From Tectiglobus diatomicola (GTDB lineage Bacteria; Pseudomonadota; Alphaproteobacteria; Rhizobiales; Hyphomicrobiaceae): a DNA stretch of 64,000 nucleotides. This document shows, one piece after another, positions 56,798-64,000 of the stretch. The stretch covers positions 69,476 to 133,475 of the forward strand of contig JAZDSJ010000006.1 in assembly GCA_039583345.1 (NCBI GenBank), given 5' to 3'. The translations under genes and the position numbers were made by a program. Position 1 is the first letter of the stretch. Each line of letters begins with the position of its first letter. The notes below the pieces were generated by a model, which had not been told where the DNA came from, ran no database searches, and saw nothing but the letters and a program-made list of their open reading frames with translations.

Positions 56798-58624
56798 TCA
56801 CAATGGAGCGCACGCGTTCATTAACCAGATTTGATCATCATCTGTCAGCCCACAAGATGATATTTTGTTATAAACACGTTCATGATAAGTATTGATCCAA
56901 GTACATTCATCGTTCGACAGCATATTGAGTAATATTAAACGGCGATCTATTGGAGCCAAAGTTAAAGTCTCAAATGTCAACATTTGACATTCACCTTCAA
57001 TAGATGCCGTGACCTCCTTAACTAACATTAAATTTTCAATCCTTATACCAAAAATACCTTCTTTATAATATCCAGGCTCATTCGAAACAATCATTCCTGG
57101 CAGTAAAGCTTCCTCAGATCGTTTCGAAATAGAATGTGGACCTTCGTGAACTGACAGATAACTACCAACGCCATGACCAGTGCCATGATTATAGTCAAGT
57201 CCGGCACTCCATAATGCTCGCCTTGCAAAAGGATCGATATCAGCCCCGCGAGTTCCGATTGGAAATATTAAAGATGCGACAGCAATATGTCCCTTAAGCA
57301 CCCTTGTGAAACATTCACACATTTCAGTAGTTGGATGACCTATAGCTACAGTGCGAGTTATATCTGTTGTTCCATCTTTATATTGTGCGCCCGAATCAAT
57401 CAAAAATAATTCACCAGTCCTTAGTTTGCGATTGCTTTCGGTTGTTACACGATAATGAATAATTGCTGCATTAGGGCCGGAACCCGAGATTGTATCGAAG
57501 CTAATATCACGTAAAAACCCACTTTCACGCCGAAATAGCTCAAGTTGTTCTGCAGCGGAAATTTCATCAATTTCATTGACATGAGTCATATGGTCGAGCC
57601 ATGCAAAAAATCGACAAACTGCAATACCATCACGCAAATGCGCTGATCGTGCACCTTTAATTTCTATGTCATTTTTTTTTGCTTTAGGAATTAAGCAAAG
57701 ATCTCTTCCGTGTACAACTTCCTTGCTGATGAGAAGCTTTTGAGTAATCCAAACAGGACAGGTTTCATAATCAACTCGAATTACTTTATGCTTTTGGGAA
57801 AGATTTTTCAGGCGAATACTTAAAGATTCACTATCATTCTCATATAAATTCACTATAGGTTCTAAATATGAATGTACAGATGTATCGAGTTTTGATTTAT
57901 TTATAAATAAATCCGGTTTTTCGACACTATTTACTATAGCAAAGCATAGCACAAGCGGACTATGAGCTATATCATTGCCTCGAATGTTAAGAAGCCAACA
58001 AATAGAATCAAGTGCAGTTAAAACAGTTGCGTCTTGTCCAGCAGACAAAAGATCTTGCTGCAAAGCTTTTATTTTCTCTTCTGCAGACACACCAGCATAT
58101 TCCATAGGATGTATCTTGACAGGATTGCAAATTTCTTGAGGCTTCTCGTCTCCCCGTAATAAATCAATAAGATTTTCTTTTAGATTAACGAGATCTACAT
58201 TACATGGTTGGAAACTTTTTTCAATCCGATTGATTTCAGCCTTTGAATGCAACCAAGGGTCAAAGCCAACTTTTAGGCCTGTGTAATGCAAGTTCTGGAT
58301 GATCCATTCCCCCGGTGATGGCCCTGGAATTGAACAAAGTTCGAAAAATTTCCTAGACACTTCATCTTTAGCCTGCAATGCATAACGCCCATCAATAAAT
58401 AAAGCAGCTTTTTTAAGACCTATAACTGCGGAACCGGCAGAGCCTGTGAAACCAGAAATCCACCTCAGGCGTTCCTTAAATGGCGGCACGTATTCATTAC
58501 GATGCTCATCACCATGTGGGATCAAGAATACATCAACTTTTTTGCTACGCATTAGTGTGCGTAAAGCTTTTAGCCTATCACAAATCCTATTACTTTCTCC
58601 AATAGATTTGAATGATTGATACAT
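56798..58624 (-). CDS. pepP: Xaa-Pro aminopeptidase (M24, long form)
   Basis: An aminopeptidase P that removes N-terminal residues ahead of proline. The 608-residue protein is the long, three-domain form: two creatinase-like N-terminal domains (about 1-310) and a C-terminal M24 pita-bread domain. The metal ligands are visible: the aspartates in FLIDSGAQYKDGTTDITRT, the histidine in YNHGTGHGVGSYLSVHEGP, and glutamates in SNEPGYYKEG and FETLTLAPID. The gene stands alone between gaps. The family identity is secure; the symbol is the common one for the family. Confidence 0.93.
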   Translation of the reverse strand: MYQSFKSIGESNRICDRLKALRTLMRSKKVDVFLIPHGDEHRNEYVPPFKERLRWISGFTGSAGSAVIGLKKAALFIDGRYALQAKDEVSRKFFELCSIPGPSPGEWIIQNLHYTGLKVGFDPWLHSKAEINRIEKSFQPCNVDLVNLKENLIDLLRGDEKPQEICNPVKIHPMEYAGVSAEEKIKALQQDLLSAGQDATVLTALDSICWLLNIRGNDIAHSPLVLCFAIVNSVEKPDLFINKSKLDTSVHSYLEPIVNLYENDSESLSIRLKNLSQKHKVIRVDYETCPVWITQKLLISKEVVHGRDLCLIPKAKKNDIEIKGARSAHLRDGIAVCRFFAWLDHMTHVNEIDEISAAEQLELFRRESGFLRDISFDTISGSGPNAAIIHYRVTTESNRKLRTGELFLIDSGAQYKDGTTDITRTVAIGHPTTEMCECFTRVLKGHIAVASLIFPIGTRGADIDPFARRALWSAGLDYNHGTGHGVGSYLSVHEGPHSISKRSEEALLPGMIVSNEPGYYKEGIFGIRIENLMLVKEVTASIEGECQMLTFETLTLAPIDRRLILLNMLSNDECTWINTYHERVYNKISSCGLTDDDQIWLMNACAPL

Positions 58625-59427
58625 AACTCCCCCACAATTTTAAACAAAAAAAATATAATAATATTATAAGTTAGAGAATAGGCGTGCATAGAACCTTTTC
58701 TGCAGCTTCTCGATGTTACTACAGGCTTATGATTTCATATATCACCACTATGAGAAGTATTGTCTGTGTCTACTATTTTAGCGCGACTTTAAGTAAGATT
58801 TTACGTCTCAAGTTAAACTATGTGATGTAATAAATCTAAATTCTGCTTAAACCTACACTTTATGCAAGTAGTCAAATACATTTTGATTTTAGATTAACCG
58901 ATATAATTATATGGTGACGTCTTAAGATTTTTCACATAATTTGCGAGTATCAAATCGAGATTAGTAACTCAGCATCTTTAATATTACCGTGCCTCTAGAG
59001 TTAAAAATAACTAAATGATAATTTATATCCTAGTATTTTTAATTAAAATACTTTCACTACTTAGTAGTATTTAAAATAAATATTCCTTTAAATAAATTTA
59101 TAGTACATTAAGTTTTACAGGATAAAGTCATTAGAAGTCAGTACTTCTATAAGGCCTCAATTACAATAATTTAGAACTCTATTGTAGCTATGAATTTAGA
59201 CTTACTGATTTTTAAAAATATTAGTTAAATTATATTACTTTGATTTAAGCTTTAGGATGAATATCACCTCTCTATTTGTAAGTTACGAACATGGCTAATT
59301 AGAATAAGGAGAGTTAATACCCTAGTTAATATATTAATTAGCAAGTTCTTACTTATTTTCTTAAATGCTCAATTGTTTGGCTCTGACAAATCCTTGTTTA
59401 CTTTCATAGCGGATACAGAGGTTAATT
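58625..59427. other. Gene-free gap between tolC and pepP
   Basis: About 800 AT-rich bases downstream of tolC. In many Hyphomicrobiales a DUF2497 gene and valS follow tolC; neither is here and no remnant was recognised. Confidence 0.5.
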
Positions 59428-60888
59428 TTACTTGGAATTGTCTTTGGCTACAAAGTGCTCGTGTTTTCCATCTTCATAATTGATATCGACCCCATACCAT
59501 TTTCTTCTAATTTTATCATAGTGCGCTTTCGCGTTGTAAACATTAGGTGTCAATTTCAGATTTAGAGCTGTTAGGCGGCCAACAATTGACATTATTGTAT
59601 AAGAATTAACGATCAAATTTCTTCTATTAGATATAAGTGAAACCTGAGAACGCAAAAGTTCTTGCTCGGCATTTAAAACATCTAAAAGAGTGCGCTGTCC
59701 TACTTTCTCTTCCTCACGCACTCCGGATAATGCTAAAATATTTGCTTCTACCAGCGCTTTTGCCGAAAGCAATTGTGTACGTGAGGCAACTAATTGAGCC
59801 CAAGCTGCAATTGCATTCTCACGAGCCTCATTGCGTGCTTGTTGTGCTAATTTTATACTTCGTATGTGTAAGTGCTTTGCTTGACGCAAACGTGCACTAA
59901 CAGCACCACGTTGATAGAAAGGCACTTTTAACGTTCCGCTGACAGCTCCAGCCTCTTCTTGTTTAATAATCTGACTTCCATCAATTGTATGCTTAGCTGA
60001 ATATTGTGCTTGAACATTCAAGGTTGGCAGAAGCTCTCCTGAGATTTCTTTAGTTTTATAAAATGCAGCTCGTTCACTATGTAACGCAGCTAAAACATTT
60101 GGATTTTCCAATTCAGCATACTTACGTACCTCAGCTAATGTTTTAGGCAACAAGGAGAATGGAGGTTTTGGATGTTTAAGCCTGTTCGGAGAATATCCAA
60201 TCAATTGTTCATAATTTGCACGACTCGACTTTAAATTTGCTTTTGCTAATTCTAAGTCTGAGACGGCCATAGCATGGCGCGCACGGGATTGTGCAACGTC
60301 AGTTTTTGTAACTTCACCAACTGAAAAGCGATCCTTAGTAGCCTTAAGGTTAAGATTCAGAATGTATACACTATTTTCACTAAGCTCCACGATAGAAGTC
60401 TCTCGAACTACGTTCATATAGGCTTTTATTACATTAAGAAGAATGTTCTGTTCTGTAGCGCGCAAGGCTTCACGCCCGGCTAATATATTAGCCCTGGCCT
60501 CATTAGCCGCATTCTGTGTCCTAAACCCACGAAAAACTTGCTGATTTATAATGAATCTATACTCAGTAGGATAAGTTGTGTCCCTATCCAAATTAGAAAC
60601 ATTAGAATGGTCAGTGTTAAATTTATATCTTGTAGCTGAAGCTGATGCTTCAAAGAGTACGTTAGGGCGATAATTCGACAATGCAAGATTGAAAGTTTCA
60701 TCTTTTGATCGTAGCCATGCACGTTCAGCATCCAGTTGCGGGTTGTTGTGATACGCAGATAGAAGAGACTGCTCAAGTGTTTCAGCACATACCAACGCAG
60801 ATAGACCTGTGGAGCAAACAAAAACACTAACATGCACAAAAAAACTCATAAGCCGTTTAAACTTGAGTTTGGTGCGTATTATTTCCAT
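59428..60888 (-). CDS. tolC: TolC-family outer membrane channel protein
   Basis: TolC trimers form the outer-membrane exit duct for type I secretion and drug efflux. The 486-residue protein has a signal peptide (hydrophobic core SFFVHVSVFVCSTGLSALVCA, cut likely before ETLEQ near residue 36). Two outer membrane efflux repeats (about 40-240 and 250-450) follow, with long helices such as EVTKTDVAQSRARHAMAVSDL and the repeat counterpart GQRTLLDVLNAEQELLRSQV. Length is typical. The start could be the ATG at 60888 or the in-frame ATG at codon 14, which would still leave a full signal peptide. No inner-membrane transporter or adaptor gene is next to it. Confidence 0.93.
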   Translation of the reverse strand: MEIIRTKLKFKRLMSFFVHVSVFVCSTGLSALVCAETLEQSLLSAYHNNPQLDAERAWLRSKDETFNLALSNYRPNVLFEASASATRYKFNTDHSNVSNLDRDTTYPTEYRFIINQQVFRGFRTQNAANEARANILAGREALRATEQNILLNVIKAYMNVVRETSIVELSENSVYILNLNLKATKDRFSVGEVTKTDVAQSRARHAMAVSDLELAKANLKSSRANYEQLIGYSPNRLKHPKPPFSLLPKTLAEVRKYAELENPNVLAALHSERAAFYKTKEISGELLPTLNVQAQYSAKHTIDGSQIIKQEEAGAVSGTLKVPFYQRGAVSARLRQAKHLHIRSIKLAQQARNEARENAIAAWAQLVASRTQLLSAKALVEANILALSGVREEEKVGQRTLLDVLNAEQELLRSQVSLISNRRNLIVNSYTIMSIVGRLTALNLKLTPNVYNAKAHYDKIRRKWYGVDINYEDGKHEHFVAKDNSK

Positions 60889-61845
60889 GTTTATTCCTGC
60901 CTATTAACACCATCAGGAAAACTCTGTTCACCTTATTATGATTTACTTTTCAAGTTCTTCAAGCCTGAGATGTATATATTTAGTGTGGTATGATCTTTTT
61001 AACATAAACCGTTAGCTCTATCTAATAGATAGGATATGAAATGCAATATTGATAAAACAGCGTTGTAATCAGTACACAGCACAAATGCTTTTAACTTTTT
61101 CCAAAATGTTAGTATTTATCTTAAAAAGTTATCAGGTTTTATAATGCATAAGTGAACCAAAATATTCAAGCTGAACACACATACTACTTATAAAGTCCAT
61201 GATTTGAGTGTCTTTTTAAAAACAGCAAATTCAAGGTACTGAGATAGTAAAACATAAGAAGTTGTAATTTTTAATTATATGAAAAATTATAAAAATGCAC
61301 GACGGGGTATGATATATCTGCGCAAAGCAAAGGGGAAAAACATTAATCTATATGTAAAAAAATTACGACATACAATCGTATAATCAAGAAAAACTATACT
61401 ATTTATTACATTAAGAAGCTCCTGAAAAGTCTTAAATACAAGTCGGAATTAAATAAGAACAATTATTTAACTTCGTAAATATAACAAAATCATAACGGCA
61501 CCATGCACCCTGCGCAAACTTGCCGCTCCACCTTATAATTACCACCTTGGCACTCTAGCTATTTAATGAGCTTAAGGAACTAATAAATGATATTGTATGC
61601 CCAATTACCTTTAATTTTACTTTTTGCTTTGCAGAGTTAAAACCTTTTTGGTTTTAGTTTTGGCTAAAACTTATGCACCACAAATTAAACCGTTACGATT
61701 TCTACACCAAAAGTGATTATATGACATATCTCGAAATTCTTAAGGATAACCACACCTTAGACAGAGGAGGTACGGATCAGCGTCACATTAGTAGCTAAAA
61801 AATTAAAGCTAACCTAGATTATAAGTATTTTTTAAAATTCAGCAA
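60889..61845. other. Gene-free region between tolC and the cycM remnant
   Basis: Mostly AT-rich. A GC-richer patch at about 61490-61560 contains, on the minus strand, a CAGCM sequence (61502-61516) that may be a damaged haem-binding CxxCH of the neighbouring cytochrome remnant. Nothing else was recognised. Confidence 0.45.
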
Positions 61846-61995
61846 CTAATTAACAGGCAATTTATAACCGGTATTAACTTCTTCAATATTATGAAATTTA
61901 ACTGGAACGTGAATTGCCTTTTGGCAAATGATGATGACAAACAATGGAGTTAATACCGCTAATAAAATCTTATTAAACTCCCAAAAATTAATCAT
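61846..61995 (-). pseudogene. Remnant of a membrane-anchored cytochrome c (CycM-like), N-terminal anchor only
   Basis: A 49-residue frame from the ATG at 61995: it begins MINFWEFNKILLAVLTPLFV and ends NTGYKLPVN. This resembles the start of CycM-type cytochromes of Hyphomicrobiales, which open with a short F-E-x-N-K-I-x-x-A-V-L anchor helix followed by a P-x-x-P-GY linker before the haem domain. The haem domain is missing because a stop codon follows. The position, divergent from kdsB, is where the cytochrome gene lies in relatives. An ATG at 62037 would add 14 residues. It could also be a functional small membrane protein now, but a remnant is more likely. Confidence 0.55.
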
Positions 61996-62532
61996 GACAC
62001 TCTCCAAATTTAATAAAATAGTATTGTTAATAGGCAATCTAAACTTCTTATATTAATATAATAACATATGACATTTAACATACAACATAGCCTTTTGTTA
62101 TAGTAACAAGACGTCATGGTGACTTATTGTCGCCTTTCTTGTAATCCTAACAAATATTTGAGATTTAATGTGTTTAAAAATTACTAAAAATAAAAGTTAT
62201 ATAGCAAGTTAGAGCAAACTTTGATTTAATTATTACAATTAAGAACACAACTTCGTATCATTTAAATATAAACAACATGATAAATATCATTCGCGACATA
62301 ACATTACATGGTACGCAAGACGTTATTTACCTAACTTAAAGTAGTATTTTTTAAAACGTAAAATTATAATAACCTCTTTAATTTATACTTTGTCCTATGT
62401 AACTTACTGTAAACTAAACAAGCACTCTGTTAATGCAAAATAATTAATTTAAATCTTAAAGCGAATACTTTATCAAAGAGTGCATTCAAAATTATTAGAT
62501 AACGCCGCTATGACGCAATCAGAAAAAACACC
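61996..62532. other. Divergent region upstream of kdsB
   Basis: About 540 AT-rich bases holding the kdsB promoter side. No boxes, RNA or repeat identified. Confidence 0.45.
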
Positions 62533-63300
62533 ATGCTCAAAACACTAATCATAATTCCTGCGCGCATGAAGTCGACAAGACTGCCAAATAAGCCTCTTCT
62601 AGATATAAATGGGGAACCCATGATTGTGCACTGCTGGCGCAATGCAGTGGCTGCAAAAGTTGGCCGTGTGGTAGTTGCAACAGACACAGAGGCTATTGTA
62701 AATGCCGTCCACAATGTAGGTGGAGAAACTGTCATGACCAGCAAGAATCATATATCAGGTTCCGATCGTGTTTTTGAAGCTGTAAACCAAATTGATCCGG
62801 AATTCGAAACCGACATTGTTATTAATCTTCAAGGTGATTTGCCGGTTCTTGATCCTTCACTAGTGGCTAAATGTCTATTGCCACTCAATGAACCATCCGT
62901 AGACATAGCTACACTTGCTGCACCAATAAAGTTGGAGACTGAGTGCACGGCCTCGAGCGTAGTAAAAGTTGTAGGCACTACATGCAACACAACATCGAAG
63001 GATACACTTCGAGCACTCTATTTCACTCGTGCAGCGGCTCCTTTTGGACACGGAATGTTGTACCATCACATCGGTATTTATGCCTACAGACGAACTGCAA
63101 TAGAACGATTTGCAAGCCTAAAAACTTCACCACTCGAATTGCGTGAAAATCTCGAACAGTTACGTGCCATCGAAAATGGTATGAGAATTGATGTAGCGTT
63201 AGTCGACACAATCCCACTTGGTGTTGACACCGAAGAAGATCTCGAAAGGGCACGAAAAATACTGACAGTATTTGCAGAAAATCATACTCTCACGCGGTAA
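62533..63300 (+). CDS. kdsB: 3-deoxy-manno-octulosonate cytidylyltransferase
   Basis: KdsB activates Kdo with CTP for lipid A-core assembly, so the cell makes at least the inner part of LPS. The 255-residue protein shows IIIPARMKSTRLPNKPLL at the start, VVVATDTEAIVNAV near residue 46, GSDRVFEAV near 75, INLQGDLPVLDP near 96, HHIGIYAYRR near 178 and the late GVDTEEDLERAR. Start ATG at 62533. It precedes pheA, as in many Hyphomicrobiales. Confidence 0.96.
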   Translation: MLKTLIIIPARMKSTRLPNKPLLDINGEPMIVHCWRNAVAAKVGRVVVATDTEAIVNAVHNVGGETVMTSKNHISGSDRVFEAVNQIDPEFETDIVINLQGDLPVLDPSLVAKCLLPLNEPSVDIATLAAPIKLETECTASSVVKVVGTTCNTTSKDTLRALYFTRAAAPFGHGMLYHHIGIYAYRRTAIERFASLKTSPLELRENLEQLRAIENGMRIDVALVDTIPLGVDTEEDLERARKILTVFAENHTLTR

Positions 63301-63377
63301 GATTATAAACGCTTTCTTTTTAATCTATCTAAGCTTCGATTGTGATATTGTAGACTAATTAGTTTCCGGCAAAATGT

Positions 63378-64000
63378 ATGGTAAATTTAAATAAAAAAAG
63401 TATTGCTTACCAGGGAGAAACTGGCGCTAATTCATATGTCGCGTGCCTCGAAGTTTTCCCAAATTTAATTCCTCTTGCTTGCGCAACTTTTGAGGATGCA
63501 GCATTAGCAGTCAAATTAGGTGATGCAGAATGTGCTATGATACCGATCGAAAACACTCTCGCAGGTCGTGTAGCTGATGTGCATCAGCTTTTGCCAAACG
63601 CAGATCTATTCATTATAGGAGAGTACTTTCTTCCTATACATTTCCATCTAATGGCTCCGAGTGGTTCAAGTTTACAGAGCATAAGAGATGTATATAGCCA
63701 CGTACACGCTCTTGGACAATGTCGTCAAATTATTCGTGAGATTGGAGCAACAGCTCACGTTTCTGGTGATACTGCAGGTGCTGCACGCCAAGTGAGTGAA
63801 TGGAGCGACTCTTCCAAAGCTGCACTAGCTCCAGAATTAGCAGCTAAAATTTATAATCTGAATATCCTAGCGAGTTATGTTGAAGATAAGGATTACAACG
63901 TTACACGCTTTATAATACTGGCATCGAAGCCAGACAATAATCCCCCGGATGGTGGGCCTTACATCACAACGTTTATCTTCCGCATACAAAATGTTCCTTC
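63378..64000 (+). CDS. pheA: Prephenate dehydratase (partial, cut by window end)
   Basis: PheA converts prephenate to phenylpyruvate in phenylalanine synthesis. The visible 207 residues cover the catalytic domain: IAYQGETGANSYVA, FEDAALAVKLGDAECAMIPIENTLAG near residue 40, SHVHALGQCRQII near 112, GDTAGAARQV near 133, and the active-site TRF motif in DYNVTRFIILA near 175. The regulatory ACT domain begins just before the window ends (TTFIFRIQN). There is no chorismate mutase domain, so it is the single-function type found in alphaproteobacteria. It follows kdsB by 77 bases. Confidence 0.95.
   Translation, partial: MVNLNKKSIAYQGETGANSYVACLEVFPNLIPLACATFEDAALAVKLGDAECAMIPIENTLAGRVADVHQLLPNADLFIIGEYFLPIHFHLMAPSGSSLQSIRDVYSHVHALGQCRQIIREIGATAHVSGDTAGAARQVSEWSDSSKAALAPELAAKIYNLNILASYVEDKDYNVTRFIILASKPDNNPPDGGPYITTFIFRIQNVP

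Noticed and set aside
1..64000. Insertion sequences, prophage genes, CRISPR arrays, toxin-antitoxin or restriction systems
   Set aside because: No transposase, integrase, phage, cas or toxin motif and no regularly spaced repeats were seen anywhere in the window.

Overview
The window is a chromosomal segment of an alphaproteobacterium. Several gene families and neighbour pairs are typical of Hyphomicrobiales (Rhizobiales): hisS-hisZ-short hisG, rpsT-dnaA, prfA-prmC-DUF4167 near lysC and ubiG, DUF1491 next to a peptidoglycan-binding protein, cycM remnant-kdsB-pheA, and metX-metW. The contiguous dnaA-dnaN-recF-gyrB order and the Mrp-type antiporter operon look more like Rhodospirillales or Rickettsiales, so order-level placement is an inference. 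The DNA is AT-rich. Adding up the listed genes gives about 46.5 kb of coding sequence in 64 kb (roughly 73%), and many gaps of 0.4-1.9 kb show no gene. This looks like a genome undergoing reduction, as in host-associated bacteria, yet biosynthetic genes (His, Met, Lys/aspartate family, Phe, CoA, ubiquinone, isoprenoid, LPS) are intact.

Layout. 0.6-4.0 kb: histidine operon hisS-hisZ-hisG. 4.4-10.2 kb: DUF2805 protein, folA, hflK-hflC-DUF2065, psd. 10.7-20.3 kb: coaBC, rpsT, dnaA, dnaN, recF, gyrB (replication core). 20.6-28.0 kb: DUF4167, prmC, prfA, a 1.9 kb void, lysC, ubiG. 28.2-30.0 kb: O-acetylhomoserine sulfhydrylase and msrB. 30.2-37.8 kb: a ten-gene Mrp-like cation/proton antiporter operon on the minus strand. 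39.2-43.8 kb: BON/OmpA-like envelope protein, a small protein, DUF1491, peptidoglycan-binding protein. 44.4-48.8 kb: aldehyde dehydrogenase, metX-metW, sufE. 49.6-53.5 kb: a lipid-modification-like cluster (FAD oxidoreductase, DUF1365, CFA-synthase-like, DUF3833). 54.2-60.9 kb: ispG, a degenerate SDR, aminopeptidase P, TolC. 61.8-64.0 kb: a cytochrome c remnant, kdsB, and pheA running off the end.

How the genes fit together: lysC feeds the aspartate family; MetX/MetW and the sulfhydrylase make homocysteine by direct sulfhydrylation; MsrB repairs oxidised methionine. psd, the CFA-like cluster, kdsB, TolC and the OmpA-like protein concern the envelope. The Mrp-like operon would couple proton and cation gradients.

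The most interesting points are: the three-MrpD-type antiporter operon with its conserved small accessory protein; the FAD/DUF1365/CFA-like/DUF3833 cluster; an intact SDR gene that has lost all its catalytic residues; a cytochrome c gene cut down to its membrane anchor; and gaps that sit where conserved neighbours (for example ptsP) are normally found. No mobile element, CRISPR array, complete tRNA or rRNA gene was recognised.
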